Origin: Flavimobilis soli
GTDB lineage: Bacteria > Actinomycetota > Actinomycetes > Actinomycetales > Cellulomonadaceae
DNA length: 64,000 bases
Reading direction: 5' to 3'
Assembly: GCF_002564025.1 (NCBI RefSeq)
Contig: NZ_PDJH01000001.1
Location: forward strand, 1,798,001-1,862,000
Both the position numbers and the translations under genes were made by a program. Shown piece after piece: positions 46,651 through 55,088 of this stretch. Each line of letters begins with the position of its first letter. The stretch's first letter is position 1. Below the pieces are notes generated by a model that was not told the DNA's origin, did not search any database, and saw only the letters and a program-made list of their open reading frames with translations.

Positions 46651-46739
46651 GCGTCGATCCTCACCCGGCGTGCGTGGCAAAGCGAGCCTCCGGCCGGTGC
46701 CGAACAGGGAGCGGCACCAGAGTGGGCGATCGCCTCCGC

Positions 46740-46827
46740 CGAGGTAGGGCCCTGCGCGTGAGTCAGGGCTGTCGAGCGCCCTACCTGACGTACCGACCCC
46801 TACCTCGCGTGGAACCGCCTACCTCGA
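46740..46827. repeat. Family B palindromic array, copy 3 (asymmetric)
   Basis: One good forward unit (GAGGTAGGGCCCTG at 46741), one decayed unit, and three inverted units (CCTACC). It lies downstream of the GH3 gene and upstream of the alkD-like gene. A GGCGATCGCC motif abuts it at 46726-46735. Confidence 0.7.
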
Positions 46828-46900
46828 CGCACTTCCGCCGGGCCCGCCGAACCCGCCCCGGCGCGCCCTCGGGGGCGGGCGCGCCGAGGCAGACGTGGGC

Positions 46901-49180
46901 TCAGGCGACCGTGAAGGCCGCCGTGAGCAGGTCCTCGGTGCGGGAGCTCGGGCCGACGCGCAGCTCGAAGTCGCCCGGCTCGACGACGCGCTGACCGGCC
47001 GCGTTGACGATCGTGCACTCCGCGACAGGCAGCTCGAGGTCGACGACGCGCGTCTCCCCGGGTGCGAGCTCGACGACGCGGTACGTCTTGAGCTCCTGGT
47101 CCGCCCAGCTCGCTGAGGTGACGACGTCGCTCACGTAGACCTGCACGACCTCGCGCGCCGGACGCGTGCCCGTGTTCGTGAGGGTCACGGTGCCGCGGAT
47201 CGTGCCGTCCGCGCTGAGCGCGGACTCGGCGAGCGTGAGGTCGGCGTACTCGACGGTCGTATAGGTCAGGCCCTCGCCGAACGCGAACGCTGTGCGCTGC
47301 GTGAGGTCGGCGTACCGCGAGCCGTGCTGGCCGCGGAGCTGGTTGTAGTACGTCGGCTGCTGGCCGACGTGCACCGCGAACGAGATCGGCAGGCGGCCCG
47401 ACGGCTCGGTGATGCCGAGGAGGATCTCGGCGAGCGCCCGCCCGCCCTGCATGCCGGGGTTGGCCGCCCAGACGAACGCGGCGGCGTCGAGCACGACCTG
47501 CGGCAGCACGTGCGGCTTGGACGCGAGGAGCACGACGACCAGCGGCTTGCCGGTCGCGGCGAGCGCCTCGAGCATGGCGACCTGCCCGCCGAGCAGCTCG
47601 AGCGTCGCCGTGGACTTGCACTCACCGACGAGCTCGATGCGGTCACCGACGACGGCGACGACGTAGTCCGCGTCCTGCGCGGCCGCGACGGCCTCGGCGA
47701 TGAGCGCCTCGTCCGGCCCGGTCGGCGCGGCGACCTTCGGTCGCGGCTGCCCGTCGGGGAAGAACGCGCCGTCCGGGTCGTCGGCGAGCGTGATGATGTC
47801 GGCGCCGCGCGAGTAGGTGACCTCCCAGTCGGCGGGCACGTGGTTGCGCAGCCCGTCGAGGACGGTCGTGACCATCTCGCGCGGGTGCCCGTCCATGAGC
47901 CAAGGCGCCTGGCCGGACGCGCCGGCCCAGTCGCCGAGCGTCGTGTGCGGGTCGTCGGCGTTCGGGCCGACGACGGCGATGCGGCGCGGCGTCGTGTCGC
48001 CGCCGGTGGCGCGTCCGTCGGCCCCGGCGGTGAAGCCGCCGGCGAGCGGCAGCACGCCGTCGTTCGTGAGGAGCGTGATGGAGCGGCGCGCGACGTCGAG
48101 GTTCACGGCCGTGTGCTCGGGGGTGCCGATGACGGCCTTCTGGCGTGCGTCGTCGGGCCTGCGCGGGTCTTCGAAGAGGCCCAGCTCGAACTTGAGGGTG
48201 AGGATGCGAGCGGCGGCGGCGTCGATGAGCGACTCGTCGAGCATGTCGCGCGCGACGGCGTCCTGCGCGCCCTCGAAGAAGCCGGGCGTCGTCATGATCA
48301 TGTCGTTGCCGGCCTTCACGGCCGCGGCGGCGGCGTGCGTGTGGTCGGGCATGAGGTGCTGCTCCCAGATGAGGCGGCCCACGTTGTCCCAGTCGGTGAT
48401 GAGCGTGCCGGTGTAGCCCCACTCGCCGCGCAGCACGTCGTTGAGCAGCCAGTCGTTGAGCGTGATCGGCACGCCGTCGGTCGACTGGTAGCCGAGCATG
48501 AACGTGCGGCAGCCCTCACGGGCGACGCGTTCGAACGGCGGCAGGAACCAGGAGCGCATCTTGCGGCGCGAGACGTCGGCCTCGCTCGCGTCGCGGCCGC
48601 CCTGCGTCTCGGAGTACGCGGCGAAGTGCTTGGCGGTCGCGAGGATCGCCGTCGGGTCGTCGAGGCCTGCGCCCTGGTAGCCGCGGACCATCGCGGACGC
48701 GAGCTCGCCGATGAGGAACGGGTCCTCGCCGAACGTCTCGGAGACGCGGCCCCAGCGCAGGTCGCGGGCGATGCACAGGACGGGGGAGAAGGTCCAGTGG
48801 ATGCCGGTCGCGGCGGCCTCGACGGCGGTGATGCGGGCGGCGCGCTCGACGAGCTCGGGGTCCCAGGACGCGGCCATGCCGAGCTGGGTGGGGAAGATCG
48901 TCGTGCCCTTGAAGAACGAGTGGCCGTGGATGCAGTCCTCGGCGATGAGGAGCGGGATGCGCAGGCGCGTGGTCTCGGTGATCTCGTGGGCCTCGCGGAC
49001 CAGCTCGGGCGAGGTGTGCAGGATCGAGCCGACGTGCTTCTCCTCGATGAGGTGGCGGACGCCGTAGCTCGCGTCGAGCTGGAGCATCTGGCCGACCTTC
49101 TCGGGGAGCGTCATGCGCCCGAGGAGGTCCGCGACGCGGTCGGGGACCGGGAGGGTCGGGTCGAGGTAGGGCAGGGTCAC
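46901..49180 (-). CDS. GH3 beta-glucosidase (intracellular)
   Basis: A 759-aa family 3 hydrolase. The first TIM-like domain has KHFAAYSETQGGRD and the nucleophile region TLITDWDN with Asp263. The second alpha/beta-sandwich domain and a C-terminal fibronectin-III-like domain (about 660-755) follow. No signal peptide. It releases glucose from beta-glucosides such as cellobiose or xylobiose. The start is a GTG at 49180; a CebR-like operator lies 54-67 bp before it, so cellobiose induction is likely. Confidence 0.93.
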   Translation of the reverse strand: MTLPYLDPTLPVPDRVADLLGRMTLPEKVGQMLQLDASYGVRHLIEEKHVGSILHTSPELVREAHEITETTRLRIPLLIAEDCIHGHSFFKGTTIFPTQLGMAASWDPELVERAARITAVEAAATGIHWTFSPVLCIARDLRWGRVSETFGEDPFLIGELASAMVRGYQGAGLDDPTAILATAKHFAAYSETQGGRDASEADVSRRKMRSWFLPPFERVAREGCRTFMLGYQSTDGVPITLNDWLLNDVLRGEWGYTGTLITDWDNVGRLIWEQHLMPDHTHAAAAAVKAGNDMIMTTPGFFEGAQDAVARDMLDESLIDAAAARILTLKFELGLFEDPRRPDDARQKAVIGTPEHTAVNLDVARRSITLLTNDGVLPLAGGFTAGADGRATGGDTTPRRIAVVGPNADDPHTTLGDWAGASGQAPWLMDGHPREMVTTVLDGLRNHVPADWEVTYSRGADIITLADDPDGAFFPDGQPRPKVAAPTGPDEALIAEAVAAAQDADYVVAVVGDRIELVGECKSTATLELLGGQVAMLEALAATGKPLVVVLLASKPHVLPQVVLDAAAFVWAANPGMQGGRALAEILLGITEPSGRLPISFAVHVGQQPTYYNQLRGQHGSRYADLTQRTAFAFGEGLTYTTVEYADLTLAESALSADGTIRGTVTLTNTGTRPAREVVQVYVSDVVTSASWADQELKTYRVVELAPGETRVVDLELPVAECTIVNAAGQRVVEPGDFELRVGPSSRTEDLLTAAFTVA

Positions 49181-49233
49181 GGGAGGGTCCTCTCACGGCG
49201 GCGTCGGCGTCTCGGGCGGTGGCCCGGTTGGTG

Positions 49234-49247
49234 TGGTAGCGCTCCCA
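49234..49247. promoter_or_regulatory. CebR-like operator upstream of the GH3 gene
   Basis: TGGTAGCGCTCCCA, one base from the perfect CebR dyad TGGGAGCGCTCCCA known from Streptomyces. It lies 54 bp before the GH3 start. No CebR-type gene is adjacent, so the regulator would be encoded elsewhere. Confidence 0.7.
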
Positions 49248-49328
49248 CACCGGCACGGAAGAGCATAGTCGAATCGTTCCGACGCGGCCAGGGCCGCTCA
49301 CCAGCCCTTCTGCGCGCTCCGTCTCGCC

Positions 49329-49456
49329 GACCGATCCCCCCGATGCACACGTGACCCGTGCATCCGGGCTGTCCGCCGGTCTGGCTGAGCTGGGCCGAGG
49401 GGGAGTTCCACCGATCGCCCGGGTCCACACGTGAGTTGTGCATCCGGGCGATCGGT
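49329..49456. repeat. Two family A palindromes, copies 2 and 3
   Basis: Copy at about 49329-49374 has core arms CGATGCACACG / CGTGCATCCG and weaker ends. Copy at 49411-49456 has long arms (about 20 nt) starting CCGATCGCCCGG. Both lie in the 354-bp gap between the GH3 and EamA genes, which otherwise holds the CebR-like box and no gene. Confidence 0.7.
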
Positions 49457-49534
49457 CGAAAGGGCCGGGGCGGACCGGGCCGGGCGGACCGCGGCGGAGC
49501 GAGGCGGCAGGGCTCCCGGGGGAGGGCGCGCGGC

Positions 49535-50437
49535 TCAGGGAGCGGGCGCGGCCACGCGATCAGCGTCGGCCGGACGAGGCGGTTCCGGCGCCGTGACCGC
49601 CGAACCCAGGCTCGCCGCGATCACCGCCCCCGCCGCGACCAGGTGCAGCGCGTCGACCGCCTGGCTCAGCAGCAGCCACCCGAACAGCATCGCGATCGCC
49701 GGCTCGAGGCTCAGCATGATCCCGAACGGACGGGGCGACAGCCGCCGCAGCGCCGCGAGCTCGAGCGTGTACGGCACGACCGACGCCAGCAGGCCCATGA
49801 CCAGCGCGAGCCCGACCATCGACGCGTCGCCCCGTACGACGACGGCGTCCGCCGCCCCGAACGGCGCGAGCACGACCGCCGCGACCGCCGTCGCGACGAC
49901 GAGACCGCCCTGGCCGGGAACCGTCCGCGCGACGCGCGAGCTCGCCAGGATGTATGCCGCCCAGAACGCCCCCGCACCGAGCGCGAACGCGACCCCCCAC
50001 GGGTCGAGGCGACCACCGACGTCGTCCGACGACAGCCCGAGCGCCGCGACCCCCGCGGCCGCGAGCAGCACCCACACGAGGTCCTTCGCCCTGCGCGTCA
50101 GCACCGCCGACAGCGCGAGCGGCCCCACGAACTCGATCGTCACCGCCACCCCGAGCGGGATCCGCGCGATCGCCTCGTAGAACATGCCGTTCATCGCCGC
50201 GAGCGTCACCCCGAAGACGCCCGCCGCGCGCCACTGCGCGCCCGTCCACCCGCGCACGCGCGGACGAAAGATCAGCCCCAGCACGACGGCGGCGACGCCG
50301 AGCCGCAGGAACGACACCCCGGCAGGGGACACGTCGTCGAACAGGTGCGCGGCAGCCGCCGCGCCGAGCTGCAGCGAGACGCACGACCCGAGCACGAGCC
50401 CGAGCGCAGGGGCGGACGACGGTCGGGCGCTTCTCAC
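49535..50437 (-). CDS. EamA family transporter (RhtA-like)
   Basis: A 300-aa protein with ten hydrophobic segments in two EamA halves. Segments such as LGLVLGSCVSLQLGAAAAAH and VAVTIEFVGPLALSAVLTRR match the RhtA threonine/homoserine exporter group. Substrate unknown. It is divergent from the ASCH gene. Confidence 0.88.
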   Translation of the reverse strand: MRSARPSSAPALGLVLGSCVSLQLGAAAAAHLFDDVSPAGVSFLRLGVAAVVLGLIFRPRVRGWTGAQWRAAGVFGVTLAAMNGMFYEAIARIPLGVAVTIEFVGPLALSAVLTRRAKDLVWVLLAAAGVAALGLSSDDVGGRLDPWGVAFALGAGAFWAAYILASSRVARTVPGQGGLVVATAVAAVVLAPFGAADAVVVRGDASMVGLALVMGLLASVVPYTLELAALRRLSPRPFGIMLSLEPAIAMLFGWLLLSQAVDALHLVAAGAVIAASLGSAVTAPEPPRPADADRVAAPAP

Positions 50438-50499
50438 GTGACCACTGTCTCACCCGCGCTGGACAGGCCAGGGGCCTGTCGTCGGGGGATCATGAGGTC

Positions 50500-51021
50500 G
50501 TGGACGACGACACGCACGACGCCGCGGGCAGACCCGCCGCGCCCTTCGACATGGCCGCCGCACGCGCCATGTGGGAGGAGTACTCCGCGGCGAACCCGGA
50601 CATCGTCGCCGAGCATCCCGAGTGGGAGGTTGACCGCTTCGCGGACACCGCCGACTACGCGACCGAGATCGTCGAGTGGGTCGAGACGCGGGACAAGCGC
50701 GCGACGTCGGACCTCGTGGACACGTTCCTCCAGCGCGGGGTGCCGCTCCCGCGCGTGGGGGCGCACTGGGTCGTGTGCGACGGGGAGGGCAAGCCGCGCT
50801 ACGTGCTGCGCACCCTGTCGCTGCGCCTCGGCACGATCTGGAGCGCTGACGAGGCGTTCGCCGCCGCCGAGGGCGACGGCACGCTCGACGAGTGGCGCGA
50901 CGTCCACCGCCGCTACTGGACGCGCATCTGCGCCTCGCGCGGCGAGGTGTTCACGGACGCGACCCCGGTCGTCCTCGAGCGGTTCGAGGTGGTCTGGCCC
51001 GCCGCCGTCGCCGACCGCTAG
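50500..51021 (+). CDS. ASCH domain protein
   Basis: A 173-aa protein. The ASCH fold with AEGDGTLDEWRDVHRRYW near the C-terminus and GKPRYVLRTLSLRL in the strand region is clear. ASCH proteins bind RNA or nucleosides; some are amidohydrolases for N4-acetylcytidine. The start is uncertain: a GTG at 50500 is chosen, but an ATG about 16 codons later (FDMAAARAMW) is possible. The 269 bp after it hold nothing recognisable. Confidence 0.82.
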   Translation: MDDDTHDAAGRPAAPFDMAAARAMWEEYSAANPDIVAEHPEWEVDRFADTADYATEIVEWVETRDKRATSDLVDTFLQRGVPLPRVGAHWVVCDGEGKPRYVLRTLSLRLGTIWSADEAFAAAEGDGTLDEWRDVHRRYWTRICASRGEVFTDATPVVLERFEVVWPAAVADR

Positions 51022-51290
51022 GGTGCTCGTGCGCGGCCGCTGACCAGGCCGTCCATGTCGAGCACGACCAGGGACCACGCGCACCGTCAAGGACTGGTCG
51101 TACGAGAAGACCAGGCAGGGTGACCGTCCGGCCCGGTGACCTGCAAGGATCCGCTGGCTCGGGAAAGCTCGCGTGCCTCTGGGCCTCATGTTCGGCCTCC
51201 GGGGTGCCGATGGTGGTGCGGCGGTGCGCGCAGGGGGATCTGAGGGGTCCGGCCGCGCCGCGCTCGGACACCTACTCAGGGAGAATCACC

Positions 51291-52007
51291 ATGTCTGTCA
51301 TCACCTCCGGCGCGCGCAAGCTCGTCGCCACCGCCGCGACCTCCGCGCTCATCCTCACGGGCGCAGCCGTCGCTGCCGCCCCCGCTGGCGCGGCGACCGC
51401 CAAGCCGACCGTCACGATCGGCAAGATCGCCTCCGTCTCCGTCGTCGAGGGCGCGACCGCGACGATCAAGCCGGTCGTCAAGACGAAGGGCAACGTCAAG
51501 GTCACGAGCAAGACCGTCACCGTGACGAAGGACGGCAAGACCGTCGCCAAGAACAAGAAGTCCGCGAAGCTCGGCGCCGGCACCTACACGGTCACGACGA
51601 CCGTCAAGTACAAGACGGCGACCACGAAGCGCACGAACAAGAAGGTCAAGGTCGCGCTCGAGGACGGCATGGCGCCGATGATGTGCAAGACCTCGAAGGT
51701 CAAGAAGATCAAGAAGTTCGAGATGATCACGCACATGGCGGACGTCGCCTGCACGGACCCCAAGTCGAAGGGCACCGTGAGGTACTCGGACGTGTACTTC
51801 GGCTACAACAAGCAGGACCGCGCCTGGTACGGCGCCGACGCCCGAGGCAACGCCATCGCCTTCGAGGACCTGCACCGCACCAAGTCGCAGGAGTCCTACG
51901 TCATCCCGGTGGGCACCCTCAAGGTGTCGGTCAAGACGACGAAGAAGGTCTGGTCCAAGGTCAAGACCAAGAAGTCGACGCAGACCCTCACGATCACCAC
52001 GAAGTGA
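51291..52007 (+). CDS. Secreted Lys/Thr-rich protein of unknown function
   Basis: A 238-aa protein with a signal peptide (about 1-36, cut after PAGAATA). Residues 40-122 are very rich in Lys, Thr and Val with beta-strand alternation (KVTSKTVTVTKDGKTV), like a bacterial Ig-type fold. The C-terminal half has two Cys (132, 154), which could form a disulfide, and aromatic/acidic residues. ATG at 51291 behind CAGGGAGAA. No known family was recognised; the high net positive charge suggests binding to the wall or to anionic polymers. Confidence 0.75.
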   Translation: MSVITSGARKLVATAATSALILTGAAVAAAPAGAATAKPTVTIGKIASVSVVEGATATIKPVVKTKGNVKVTSKTVTVTKDGKTVAKNKKSAKLGAGTYTVTTTVKYKTATTKRTNKKVKVALEDGMAPMMCKTSKVKKIKKFEMITHMADVACTDPKSKGTVRYSDVYFGYNKQDRAWYGADARGNAIAFEDLHRTKSQESYVIPVGTLKVSVKTTKKVWSKVKTKKSTQTLTITTK

Positions 52008-52052
52008 CGCGGCGGGCCGGGCGCTGAGCGCCCGGCCCCTGCTGTCTGCGGG

Positions 52053-52126
52053 CGCCGAGGTAGGGCCATCCGCGCGAGGTAGGGCCATGGAAGGCCCTAC
52101 CTCGCGTGCGAGGCCCTACCTCGGCG
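52053..52126. repeat. Family B palindromic array, copy 4 (most symmetric)
   Basis: A 74-bp nearly perfect dyad centred at about 52089: two forward units (GAGGTAGGGCC at 52057 and 52076) and two inverted units (GGCCCTACCTC). Between convergent genes. Confidence 0.85.
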
Positions 52127-52223
52127 TTCGTCGTCCTGGCCGAAGGTTCGGGACCTCCCGCTGCGCCCCGGTCGTCCCGACGGCGCGGTCTCGACCGAGC
52201 GTGTCATCGCTCTGACGGGGCTC

Positions 52224-53255
52224 TCAGCGGGCGGGTGGGGCCGTCGAGCTGCGCTCGACGAGCGTCGTCTCGACGACGGTCTCGTGCTTTGCCGGGCGCC
52301 CGGCGAGGGTGTCGAGGAGAAGCTGTGCTGCAAGCTCGCCCTGGAGCGCGACCTGCTGATTGACGGTCGTGAGGTCGACGAACGACGAGACGGGGTGGTC
52401 GTCGATGCCGACGATCGAGATGTCTTCCGGGATGCGCAGGCCGCGCCGGACGATCGCCTGGGTGGCGCCGTAGGCGAGCTCGTCGCTGTGTGCGAAGACC
52501 GCGGTGGGCATCGGTTCGCCCCGCTCGGCGCAGCCGTCGAGGATCGAGTCCATCGCGGCGGCGGCCTCCGTGCCGACCCAGGTGATGTTCCGGACGAGGT
52601 TGCCGTCGGCGGCGACGCCGGCGTCGCGCAGCGCCTCGTGCCAGGCGCGCGACCGGCCGGACGCGTCGGGCCAGTCGGGGTGGTGCGGGTCGGTGCCGGC
52701 GATCATCGCGATCCGACGGTGGCCGAGGTCGAGGAGGTGCTGGACGGCCTGCCTCCCCGCCGCGCAGTCGTCGATGTGGACGTTCGGGTAGTCGGCCGTC
52801 TGGCCGCCGGCGGCGACCACCTGGACGCCGAGCAGCTCGAGGCGCTTCTGTTCCGCGGCGTCGACGGGGAAGGCGACGGCGATCACGGCGTCGACCTTGC
52901 GGCGCGCGGGCAGCCGCGTGAGGAAGGTGGCGCGGTCCTCGGGGCCGTCGACGTGGTAGAGAAGCAGGTCCATGTTGGCGCGCGAGAGCACGCGCTCGAT
53001 CCCGGAGACCATCTCGCCGAAGAACCACCGGTTGATGTGCGGGACGACGAGCGCGACACGGCGGGCGGCGCCGCCCGCGAGGCGCTGCGCCTCGGGGGAC
53101 GCGACGTAGTCGAGCTGGCTGGCTGCCTCGAGGACGCGCGCCCGGGTGGCGGGGGCGACGCCGTAGGCGCCGTTGAGCGCGCGCGAGGCCGTGGCGAGGG
53201 ATACTCCGGCGGCCTGTGCGACGTCGTTGAGGCTCGGCGTGCTTCCAGAGGGCAT
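52224..53255 (-). CDS. LacI family regulator of sucrose phosphorylase
   Basis: A 343-aa repressor: HTH LNDVAQAAGVSLATASRALN and hinge SPEAQRLAGG, then the sugar-binding domain. It is divergent from the sucrose phosphorylase gene, with two GCGCTT-centred operators between them. One lies near its own promoter, so autoregulation is likely. The ATG at 53255 has no ribosome site and a TACGAT-like box lies 6 nt upstream, so the mRNA may be leaderless. Confidence 0.93.
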   Translation of the reverse strand: MPSGSTPSLNDVAQAAGVSLATASRALNGAYGVAPATRARVLEAASQLDYVASPEAQRLAGGAARRVALVVPHINRWFFGEMVSGIERVLSRANMDLLLYHVDGPEDRATFLTRLPARRKVDAVIAVAFPVDAAEQKRLELLGVQVVAAGGQTADYPNVHIDDCAAGRQAVQHLLDLGHRRIAMIAGTDPHHPDWPDASGRSRAWHEALRDAGVAADGNLVRNITWVGTEAAAAMDSILDGCAERGEPMPTAVFAHSDELAYGATQAIVRRGLRIPEDISIVGIDDHPVSSFVDLTTVNQQVALQGELAAQLLLDTLAGRPAKHETVVETTLVERSSTAPPAR

Positions 53256-53287
53256 GTGCCGATCGTATGCCCGCCAAGTGCCGAGAA

Positions 53288-53341
53288 GAAAGCGCTTCCG
53301 GAGGGGCGGCCCTTGACCTTGGAAGCGCTTCCGATCATGCT
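53288..53341 (+). promoter_or_regulatory. sucP promoter with two LacI-type operators
   Basis: Operators GAAAGCGCTTCC (53288-53299) and GGAAGCGCTTCC (53321-53332, perfect). A -35 TTGACC (53313-53318) and -10 CATGCT (53336-53341) are 17 bp apart, with the second operator in the spacer. The ATG at 53348 begins 7 nt after the -10, so the sucP transcript is probably leaderless. Confidence 0.75.
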
Positions 53342-53347
53342 GGGAGC

Positions 53348-54832
53348 ATGAAGAACCAGGTTCAGCTCATCACCTATGCCGACCGTCTCGGCGGCGACCT
53401 CGGCGGTACCGCGCGCCTGCTCCGCGACCGTCTCGCGGGCGCGTTCGGCGGCGTGCACCTCCTGCCCTTCTTCACGCCGTTCGACGGCGCCGACGCGGGC
53501 TTCGACCCCGTCGACCACACCGCCGTCGACCCCCGCCTCGGCACGTGGGACGACGTCCGCGACCTCTCCCAGACGCACGACACCGTCGTCGACCTCATCG
53601 TGAACCACGTGTCCGCCGACTCCGCCGCGTTCCAGGACGTCGTGCGCCACGGCACGGCGTCCCCGCACTTCCCGATGTTCCTCACCATGTCGTCCGTCTT
53701 CCCCGACGGCGCGACCGAGGCCGAGCTCGCGCGCATCTACCGGCCCCGCCCCGGCCTGCCCTTCACCGCGATGCGCCTCGGCGACGAGCTGCGATACGTG
53801 TGGACGACGTTCACGCCGCAGCAGGTCGACATCGACGTCCGCTCCGCACAGGGCCGCGCCTACCTCACGAGCATCCTCGACGCCGTCGCCGCCGCAGGCG
53901 TGAGCCTCGTCCGGCTCGACGCCGTCGGGTACGCCGTCAAGACGCCCGGCACCACGAGCTTCATGACCCCTGAGACGTTCGCTTTCATCGAGGAGTTCAC
54001 CGCCGAGGCCCGCGCGAAGGGCGTCGAGGTCCTCGTCGAGGTGCACTCGTACTACCAGCGGCAGATCGAGATCGGTCGGTCCGTCGACCTCGTCTACGAC
54101 TTCGCGCTGCCGCCGCTCGTGCTGCACGCCCTGTACACGGGCGACGGCTCCGTCCTCGCCGAGTGGATGCGCATCCGCCCCCGCAACGCCGTGACGGTCC
54201 TCGACACGCACGACGGCATCGGCGTCATCGACGTCGGCCCCGACCAGACCGTCCGCCCCGGCGAGGCGCCGCGGCCGGGACTGCTCGACGCCACCCAGAT
54301 CGACCAGCTCGTCGAGGGCATCCACGAGCGCACGGGCGGCACGAGCCGGCTCGCGACGGGCGCCGCGGCGTCCAACCTCGACCTGTATCAGGTCAACTCG
54401 ACGTTCTACGACGCGCTCGGCGGGGACGACCGCCGGTACCTCGCGGCCCGTGCCATCCAGGTGTTCACGCCCGGCGTGCCGCAGGTCTACTACGTCGGCG
54501 CGCTCGCGGGCGGCAACGACGTCGAACTGCTCGAGCGCACGGGCGTCGGCCGCGACATCAACCGCCACCACTACACGCTCGCGGAGATCGACGAGGCGCT
54601 CGAGCGTCCGGTCGTGCGCGCTCAGCTCGACCTGTTCCGCCTGCGCAACGAGGTCCCTGCGTTCGACGGCGACGTCGAGGCGAGCCTCGACGGCAGCGTC
54701 CTGACGATGGTGCGCCGCGGCGTCGAGGTGCCCGACGCCGTCGCGACCCTGCGCGTCGACCTCGCCACGGGAGAGGCGGACGTCGAGGTCACCGGCCCGA
54801 CGCCGCGGGCGTGGAGCTCGACGGCCGCCTGA
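53348..54832 (+). CDS. sucP: Sucrose phosphorylase (GH13_18)
   Basis: A 494-aa intracellular enzyme that splits sucrose with phosphate to glucose-1-phosphate and fructose. It begins MKNQVQLITYADRLGG and is close throughout to the Bifidobacterium enzyme. Catalytic Asp191 (RLDAVGY), Glu231 (EVHSYY) and Asp289 (DTHDGIG) are all present. It also has YDFALPPLVLHAL and the loop GLPFTAM. No transporter lies next to it. Probably regulated by the divergent LacI protein. Confidence 0.96.
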   Translation: MKNQVQLITYADRLGGDLGGTARLLRDRLAGAFGGVHLLPFFTPFDGADAGFDPVDHTAVDPRLGTWDDVRDLSQTHDTVVDLIVNHVSADSAAFQDVVRHGTASPHFPMFLTMSSVFPDGATEAELARIYRPRPGLPFTAMRLGDELRYVWTTFTPQQVDIDVRSAQGRAYLTSILDAVAAAGVSLVRLDAVGYAVKTPGTTSFMTPETFAFIEEFTAEARAKGVEVLVEVHSYYQRQIEIGRSVDLVYDFALPPLVLHALYTGDGSVLAEWMRIRPRNAVTVLDTHDGIGVIDVGPDQTVRPGEAPRPGLLDATQIDQLVEGIHERTGGTSRLATGAAASNLDLYQVNSTFYDALGGDDRRYLAARAIQVFTPGVPQVYYVGALAGGNDVELLERTGVGRDINRHHYTLAEIDEALERPVVRAQLDLFRLRNEVPAFDGDVEASLDGSVLTMVRRGVEVPDAVATLRVDLATGEADVEVTGPTPRAWSSTAA

Positions 54833-54889
54833 GCCGCGATCGGGTCGAGCTGCCGCGCTCTCGGCCTGGCGTCTGCGCCGCTCCCTTCG

Positions 54890-54976
54890 CCGAGGTAGGG
54901 GGCTGCACGTGAGGTAGGCCCATGGAGGGCCCTACCGCGCGTGGAAGGCCCTACCTCGTGCACAGGGCTTCCTCAC
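54890..54976. repeat. Family B palindromic array, copy 5
   Basis: Two forward units (CGAGGTAGGGGG, GTGAGGTAGGCCC) and two to three inverted units (GGGCCCTACC, GGCCCTACCTCGTG, then a decayed CTTCCTCACG). Between the convergent sucP and glycerate kinase genes. Confidence 0.8.
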
Positions 54977-55088
54977 GGGAGCCTCCTTACAGGGCCCACT
55001 CATGTGGGGCCGCCTCGCGGGAGAGGACCCGGCCGCGATCGGGGATGAGGCGCAGACGGGGGCCGGGCGACAGGAAGCGCGGACGACC

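Noticed and set aside
49160..49172. Family B unit (GAGGTAGGGC) near the start of the GH3 gene
   Set aside because: It is a single unit encoding normal GH3 residues (PYLDP); no inverted partner.
50434..51189. Possible HAD-like remnant (LVVLDMDGLV) on the minus strand in the gap after the ASCH gene
   Set aside because: Only about a dozen residues look suggestive, in another frame from any long ORF, and no further motif follows.
35287..54976. Family B units as DtxR/IdeR iron boxes
   Set aside because: They share GAGGTA but lack the AGGTNAGSCTNACCT dyad, lie at 3' ends of genes, and form arrays; the real iron boxes at 17136, 17169 and 35962 lie before siderophore genes.
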